Origin: Terriglobales bacterium
Lineage (GTDB): Bacteria > Acidobacteriota > Terriglobia > Terriglobales > Acidobacteriaceae
Assembly (NCBI GenBank): GCA_025980765.1
Contig: JAICXB010000006.1
Span: 1 to 64,000, forward strand
DNA: 64,000 bases
Direction: 5' to 3'
Shown: piece after piece, positions 60,676 to 64,000 of the stretch
Layout of the letters: each line of letters begins with the position of its first letter
Position numbering within the stretch: the first letter of the stretch is position 1
Position numbers and translations under genes: made by a program
Notes under the pieces: model-generated
What the model saw: only the letters and a program-made list of their open reading frames with translations
Told to the model about the DNA's origin: nothing
Databases searched by the model: none

Positions 60676-62733
60676 ATGAGGCGCCGGGTCGGTTGTCAAT
60701 CGCTGACGGTTTTAGCCGCCACGATGAGTTTGGTGCTTGCCTCTGGTTCTTGTGGAGGTGGCGGATCCTCGAATTCATTCCCTCCACCAACGCCAGTTCC
60801 AGCCACGGTTGCAGTGAGCGTGTCGCCCACGGCCGTCACCCTGGCTACGCAGCAGATGCAAACTTTCACAGCGACGGTAACGGGAAGCACCAACACTGCG
60901 GTGAATTGGCAGGTGAATCAAATCGCGGGCGGAAACGCGACCGTCGGCACAATCACCTCGGCGGGCATTTATACCGCACCTGGTTCGGTGCCCTCGCCGG
61001 CGATGGTGACTATTACCGCGATTTCTCAGGCCGACACCACGAAATCCGCCAACGCTACAGCTACCATCACCAACAATCTATCGGTGGTGGTATCTCCTAG
61101 TTCGGTGGCGCTGGCGCCGAAGACAACTCAACAATTCACAGCCACCGTTACCGGAAATAACATCCTGAACAACAACACCGCAGTCAATTGGAGCGTGAAT
61201 GGCACGCCGGGTGGGAATAGCACGGCGGGAACTATCTCCGCGACTGGTTTTTACACCGCGCCGGCTGTCGTCCCCTCGCCGGCTATGGTTACGGTTACCG
61301 CGACTTCGCAGGCCGACAGTACTAAATCGGGGACCGCGACGGTCACCGTTGAGCATGACAACGAGTTGCCGCAAAGCGTTCCAATCAAGCTGGGCACAAC
61401 CGGGGGAAATTCGACAGATACTTCGCAAAGCGCGAACAAGACTTTCTGCTGCTCCGGCACTCTGGGTTCTCTGGTTTCACGAGACGGAACTGAGTTCATT
61501 CTCAGCAACAATCACGTTCTTGACCGGTCGGGTCAGGGCACGACTGGCCAGCCGATATCGCAGCCGGGGCTTGCAGATGCGAACTGCGACAGCGGCGCCG
61601 TGACCACCGTTGCACATCTGAGTGAAGCCGCGCCTTTGAAAACCGCTCCGAATAATGTTGATGCCGCTCTCGCTCAGGTCGTCATCGGAGATGTGGATGC
61701 TGCAGACTCAATTTTGGATTTGGCCGGCGTGGGCCAGGCCGCACCGCCATCGAAAACGCTCGCCGACCCCGCAACTGTAATGGCCCAGAATGGAACGGTG
61801 TCGAAAAGCGGCAGCGCTTCCGGATTGACGTGCTCCACGATCAACTCCGTATTTACGAATGTTTCGGTGCAGTACAGCACCTCCTGCCAGGGCGGGACAA
61901 CCTTTACCGTCATCTTCGACAACCAGGTGGACATCAACGGAGCCAATTTCAGCACCAGCGGCGATTCCGGGTCCCTGGTGGTTACTGCAGATAACGCCCG
62001 TCCCCTGGGGCTATTGTTTGCCGGAGCAACGAATGACACTGTAGCCAACCCCATCAGCGATGTTCTGAATGCCTTTCCTGACTCGTCGAACCCGCCGAAC
62101 TTTCCAACCATCGTGGGTGGGGCTGACCACGCGATAGTGTGTCCCGCGGCAACGCAGTCTCAATTCGGTATCCTCAGCCGGGCGCAGCTTCGGGAACAAA
62201 AGCAAAATCTGCCAGACAGCGAAGTGGAGCGCGCGAGCATTGCGAAGTCCCTCCATGCGGCGGACCTATTGCGCGACCCGGCGATCACCGGGCTGGCTGT
62301 TTCCGCGAGCGGCGATGATCCGCGACGCGCAGCGATCGTTGTCTATACCAATGCTCCGGAGGCGCATGTGCCTCATCTATTGGACGGAGTGCGCACTCGA
62401 GTGGTTTACGAGCAGCAGACAGACGTGGCGCAATCTGCCCGCGCCGCCGTCGGTGCAATTCCCACGATGAGCCGGCGGGAATTATTGCGAGGCATTGCCG
62501 TGAAAGCGCAACATGCGGATGAATTGATGTCGAATCCAGCGATCATTGGCGTAGGCGTTGGCGCGAGCCATGACAATCCCGCGGAATCGGCCGTGGTCGT
62601 CTTCATTGAGCAGGGCAAGCAGGCTGCTGTTCCGGCGGAGATCGACAGCGTACGAACGCGCATCCAGTTCACCGACCGCTTCCGCGCATTCGGCTGGGGC
62701 AAGAGCGCGCCGAAATCCTGCTCCCGCAAGTAA
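60676..62733 (+). CDS. Secreted trypsin-like serine protease with Ig-like domains
   Basis: 685 residues from ATG 60676. A signal with Cys (LVLASGSCGGGG) may be lipidated. Two Ig-like (BIG2-type) repeats of ~85 residues follow, each with VSPTAVTL/VSPSSVAL, TFTATVTG, a Y-T-A-P turn and SPAMVT. Then comes a protease domain with His in SNNHVLDR, Asp in NVDAALAQV and Ser in SGDSGSLVV. The C-terminus has two tandem ~75-residue repeats (DPAITGLAVSAS and NPAIIGVGVGAS). Probably a surface-attached protease of narrow specificity. Confidence 0.82.
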   Translation: MRRRVGCQSLTVLAATMSLVLASGSCGGGGSSNSFPPPTPVPATVAVSVSPTAVTLATQQMQTFTATVTGSTNTAVNWQVNQIAGGNATVGTITSAGIYTAPGSVPSPAMVTITAISQADTTKSANATATITNNLSVVVSPSSVALAPKTTQQFTATVTGNNILNNNTAVNWSVNGTPGGNSTAGTISATGFYTAPAVVPSPAMVTVTATSQADSTKSGTATVTVEHDNELPQSVPIKLGTTGGNSTDTSQSANKTFCCSGTLGSLVSRDGTEFILSNNHVLDRSGQGTTGQPISQPGLADANCDSGAVTTVAHLSEAAPLKTAPNNVDAALAQVVIGDVDAADSILDLAGVGQAAPPSKTLADPATVMAQNGTVSKSGSASGLTCSTINSVFTNVSVQYSTSCQGGTTFTVIFDNQVDINGANFSTSGDSGSLVVTADNARPLGLLFAGATNDTVANPISDVLNAFPDSSNPPNFPTIVGGADHAIVCPAATQSQFGILSRAQLREQKQNLPDSEVERASIAKSLHAADLLRDPAITGLAVSASGDDPRRAAIVVYTNAPEAHVPHLLDGVRTRVVYEQQTDVAQSARAAVGAIPTMSRRELLRGIAVKAQHADELMSNPAIIGVGVGASHDNPAESAVVVFIEQGKQAAVPAEIDSVRTRIQFTDRFRAFGWGKSAPKSCSRK

Positions 62734-62841
62734 CACTTGCGCTGTGTTGTTCAGAACCGTCGCCCACAGCCGGAGCCGAGCAGAGACTCCGAGTGGCAAA
62801 TGCCAACGAGCCCTTGCTAAAATCGAATTCTCCCCAATTGT

Positions 62842-62917
62842 GGGGCTATAGCTCAGCTGGGAGAGCGCATCGTTCGCAACGATGAGGTCGTCGGTTCGAT
62901 CCCGACTAGCTCCACCA
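62842..62917 (+). tRNA. tRNA-Ala (anticodon CGC)
   Basis: 76 nt. Acceptor GGGGCTA pairs with TAGCTCC; D-arm GCTCAGCTGGGAGAGC; anticodon loop TTCGCAA between CATCG and CGATG; T-arm GTCGGTTCGATCCCGAC. CCA is encoded. Confidence 0.97.
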
Positions 62918-62969
62918 AACACTTCGAAGTTGCAAAACCAAACAACGGCTGGCGCTGGAATTTGCGACG

Positions 62970-63021
62970 TTGTTGTTCGGAATCCCCTACAATATGCTAA
63001 AGTAGGTAATATCACTACTTT
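62970..63021 (+). promoter_or_regulatory. Promoter and operator of the toxin-antitoxin pair
   Basis: TTGTTG (62970-62975), 17-bp spacer, TATGCT (62993-62998). The inverted repeat AAAGTAG (62999-63005) and CTACTTT (63015-63021), spaced by 9 bp, covers the predicted start of transcription. This is the expected layout for autorepression by a PhD/YefM-type antitoxin. Confidence 0.65.
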
Positions 63022-63039
63022 ATTCTGGGCTTGTCAGTT

Positions 63040-63279
63040 ATGCAGAAGACTATTTCGGCGGCGGAGGCGAATCGGAAGTTCTCCGAACTCCTTCGCGAGG
63101 TACGTAAGGGACACAGCTACCTAATAACGTCGCATGGCCGTGAAGTCGCGCGGATTCTGCCTGCCGAACGCAGTGAAACTGCTGGGGCCCGCGCAAAGAT
63201 GGCATTGTTACGGCATTTGCGCGCGCAAAAGGCAATCGACATCGGCCCTTGGACTCGGGAGGAGTTGTACGAGGATTAA
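63040..63279 (+). CDS. PhD/YefM-family antitoxin
   Basis: 79 residues from ATG 63040 (a TTG at 63031 is also possible). The family core is ISAAEANRKFSELLREVRKG, then HSYLITSHGREVARILPA, a DNA-binding dimer domain. The C-terminal ~30 residues (LRAQKAIDIGPWTREELYED) would wrap the toxin. Its stop overlaps the toxin start (TAATG). It represses its own promoter through the operator at 62999-63021. Confidence 0.9.
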   Translation: MQKTISAAEANRKFSELLREVRKGHSYLITSHGREVARILPAERSETAGARAKMALLRHLRAQKAIDIGPWTREELYED

Positions 63280-63728
63280 TGAGGGTAGCGCTAGACACCA
63301 ATATTCTCGCTTACGCTGAGGGGCTGAACGGTGCCCCAATGAAAACGCGCGCCGAGGACATTTGTCGGAGACTGCTTCCTGAGAATACATTCCTTCCGGT
63401 ACAGACGTTGGGCGAGTTGTACCAGATCCTCGTGCGCAAAGCAGCCAGACCGCCAAATCGCGCCCGCGATGCAGTCCTGATATGGAGAAACACCTACGCG
63501 GTCATCGAAACTTCCGATGCTGTTCTCCTCGCGGCGATGGACTTGGCCACCGATCATCAGGTGGCCATCTGGGACGCGGTGATCCTGTCCGCAGCCGCAG
63601 AGGCAGGGTGCCGATATTTATTTTCCGAAGATATGCACGATGGATTTATCTGGCGAGGGGTCACTGTAGTCAATCCGTTTTCCGCTTTTCGAAAAGAACT
63701 GTTGAAATCTCAATTTGAGACGGAATGA
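63279..63728 (+). CDS. PIN-domain toxin ribonuclease (VapC-like)
   Basis: 149 residues. PIN acidic residues are visible: VALDTNILAYA (Asp6), TLGELYQIL (Glu ~48), AIWDAVILSAA (Asp ~100) and FSEDMHDG (Asp ~120). It would cut RNA with a divalent metal and be silenced by the antitoxin encoded just upstream (overlapping TAATG). The target RNA is unknown. The pairing of PhD-type antitoxin with PIN toxin is common. Confidence 0.9.
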   Translation: MRVALDTNILAYAEGLNGAPMKTRAEDICRRLLPENTFLPVQTLGELYQILVRKAARPPNRARDAVLIWRNTYAVIETSDAVLLAAMDLATDHQVAIWDAVILSAAAEAGCRYLFSEDMHDGFIWRGVTVVNPFSAFRKELLKSQFETE

Positions 63729-63772
63729 TATCGCCTCAGTAACGAGCAATCTCCTCCCTTTATACTTTCTAA

Positions 63773-64000
63773 ATGATCTCATCCGCAGAAGCACTTGCGG
63801 CATTGCGCCGTTATTGGGGCTACGACTCCTTCCGGCCGCTGCAGGAAAAAATTGCTGCCAGCCTGCTGGCGGGCCATGACACCTGTGTGGTCATGCCGAC
63901 TGGGGGTGGGAAGTCTCTGTGCTATCAGTTGCCGGCGGCGCTGCTGCCGAACCAGACTGTCATTGTCATCTCTCCGTTGATCGCGCTGATGCAGGACCAG
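63773..64000 (+). CDS. recQ: ATP-dependent DNA helicase RecQ, 5' part
   Basis: The first 76 residues are in the window. [20 protein letters not shown] is the RecQ motif 0 region. Walker A is [15 protein letters not shown], then [14 protein letters not shown] (motif Ia). Start ATG 63773. The rest of the gene lies beyond 64000. Confidence 0.93.
   Translation, partial: MISSAEALAALRRYWGYDSFRPLQEKIAASLLAGHDTCVVMPTGGGKSLCYQLPAALLPNQTVIVISPLIALMQDQ

Overview
The window looks like chromosomal DNA of an Acidobacteriota bacterium, probably class Terriglobia (Koribacter/Terriglobus relatives). The pointers are a MacB-like 'orphan' permease of the acidobacterial ADOP type, large secreted DUF3857/transglutaminase proteins with TPR repeats, a UPF0182 protein, separate glyQ and glyS, a BshB1-type bacillithiol deacetylase and moderately high GC. 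This assignment is inference; no rRNA gene is present.

Layout. 1-140: end of an IS3-family element, then a Cys-cluster protein. 1.2-10.5 kb: an atypical response regulator, a GYxxG-repeat secreted protein, a promoter with a structured leader and terminator, and two overlapping DUF3857 genes. 10.8-15 kb: uvrC, lolA, a BrkB-type membrane protein and a small duplicated membrane protein. 15.2-24.5 kb: minus-strand ADOP permease, lactate permease and a four-gene sugar ABC transporter operon. 24.8-30.8 kb: two MFS exporters, a P450, a frameshifted radical SAM gene and a repeat-bounded GxxExxY nuclease-like gene. 31-33.3 kb: xseB, a prenyl synthase and bshB1. 33.3-38.9 kb: small secreted or membrane unknowns, tRNA-Leu, a receiver-only protein, an AhpD-like gene with an in-frame TGA, and a hydrolase. 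38.9-47.3 kb: Ser/Thr kinase, rph, class I aldolase, a peroxiredoxin-like gene with an in-frame TGA, an S9 peptidase and nth. 47.5-55.9 kb: aconitase-family enzyme, ferredoxin, recO, glyQ and glyS. 56.3-64 kb: UPF0182, amidohydrolase, secreted protease, tRNA-Ala, a PhD/PIN toxin-antitoxin pair and the start of recQ.

Two things stand out. First, two redox genes each carry an in-frame TGA exactly where a CxxC cysteine is expected: UPYC in a peroxiredoxin-like protein and CPFU in an AhpD-like protein. Both look like unannotated selenoproteins, although the AhpD gene may also carry a frameshift. Second, nearly every longer intergenic gap holds a palindromic element built from two inverted arrays of short degenerate units (CACGGAG, ACGCGGAT, ACGGAT, GTTTCGAG, GCAATAAG and similar). 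One of these elements encloses a GxxExxY (PD-(D/E)XK-like) gene, with near-identical inverted ends that also encode the last residues of the neighbouring MFS protein. A separate dispersed repeat of about 200-265 bp occurs four times.

All family calls were made by reading motifs by eye. No search or folding program was run.
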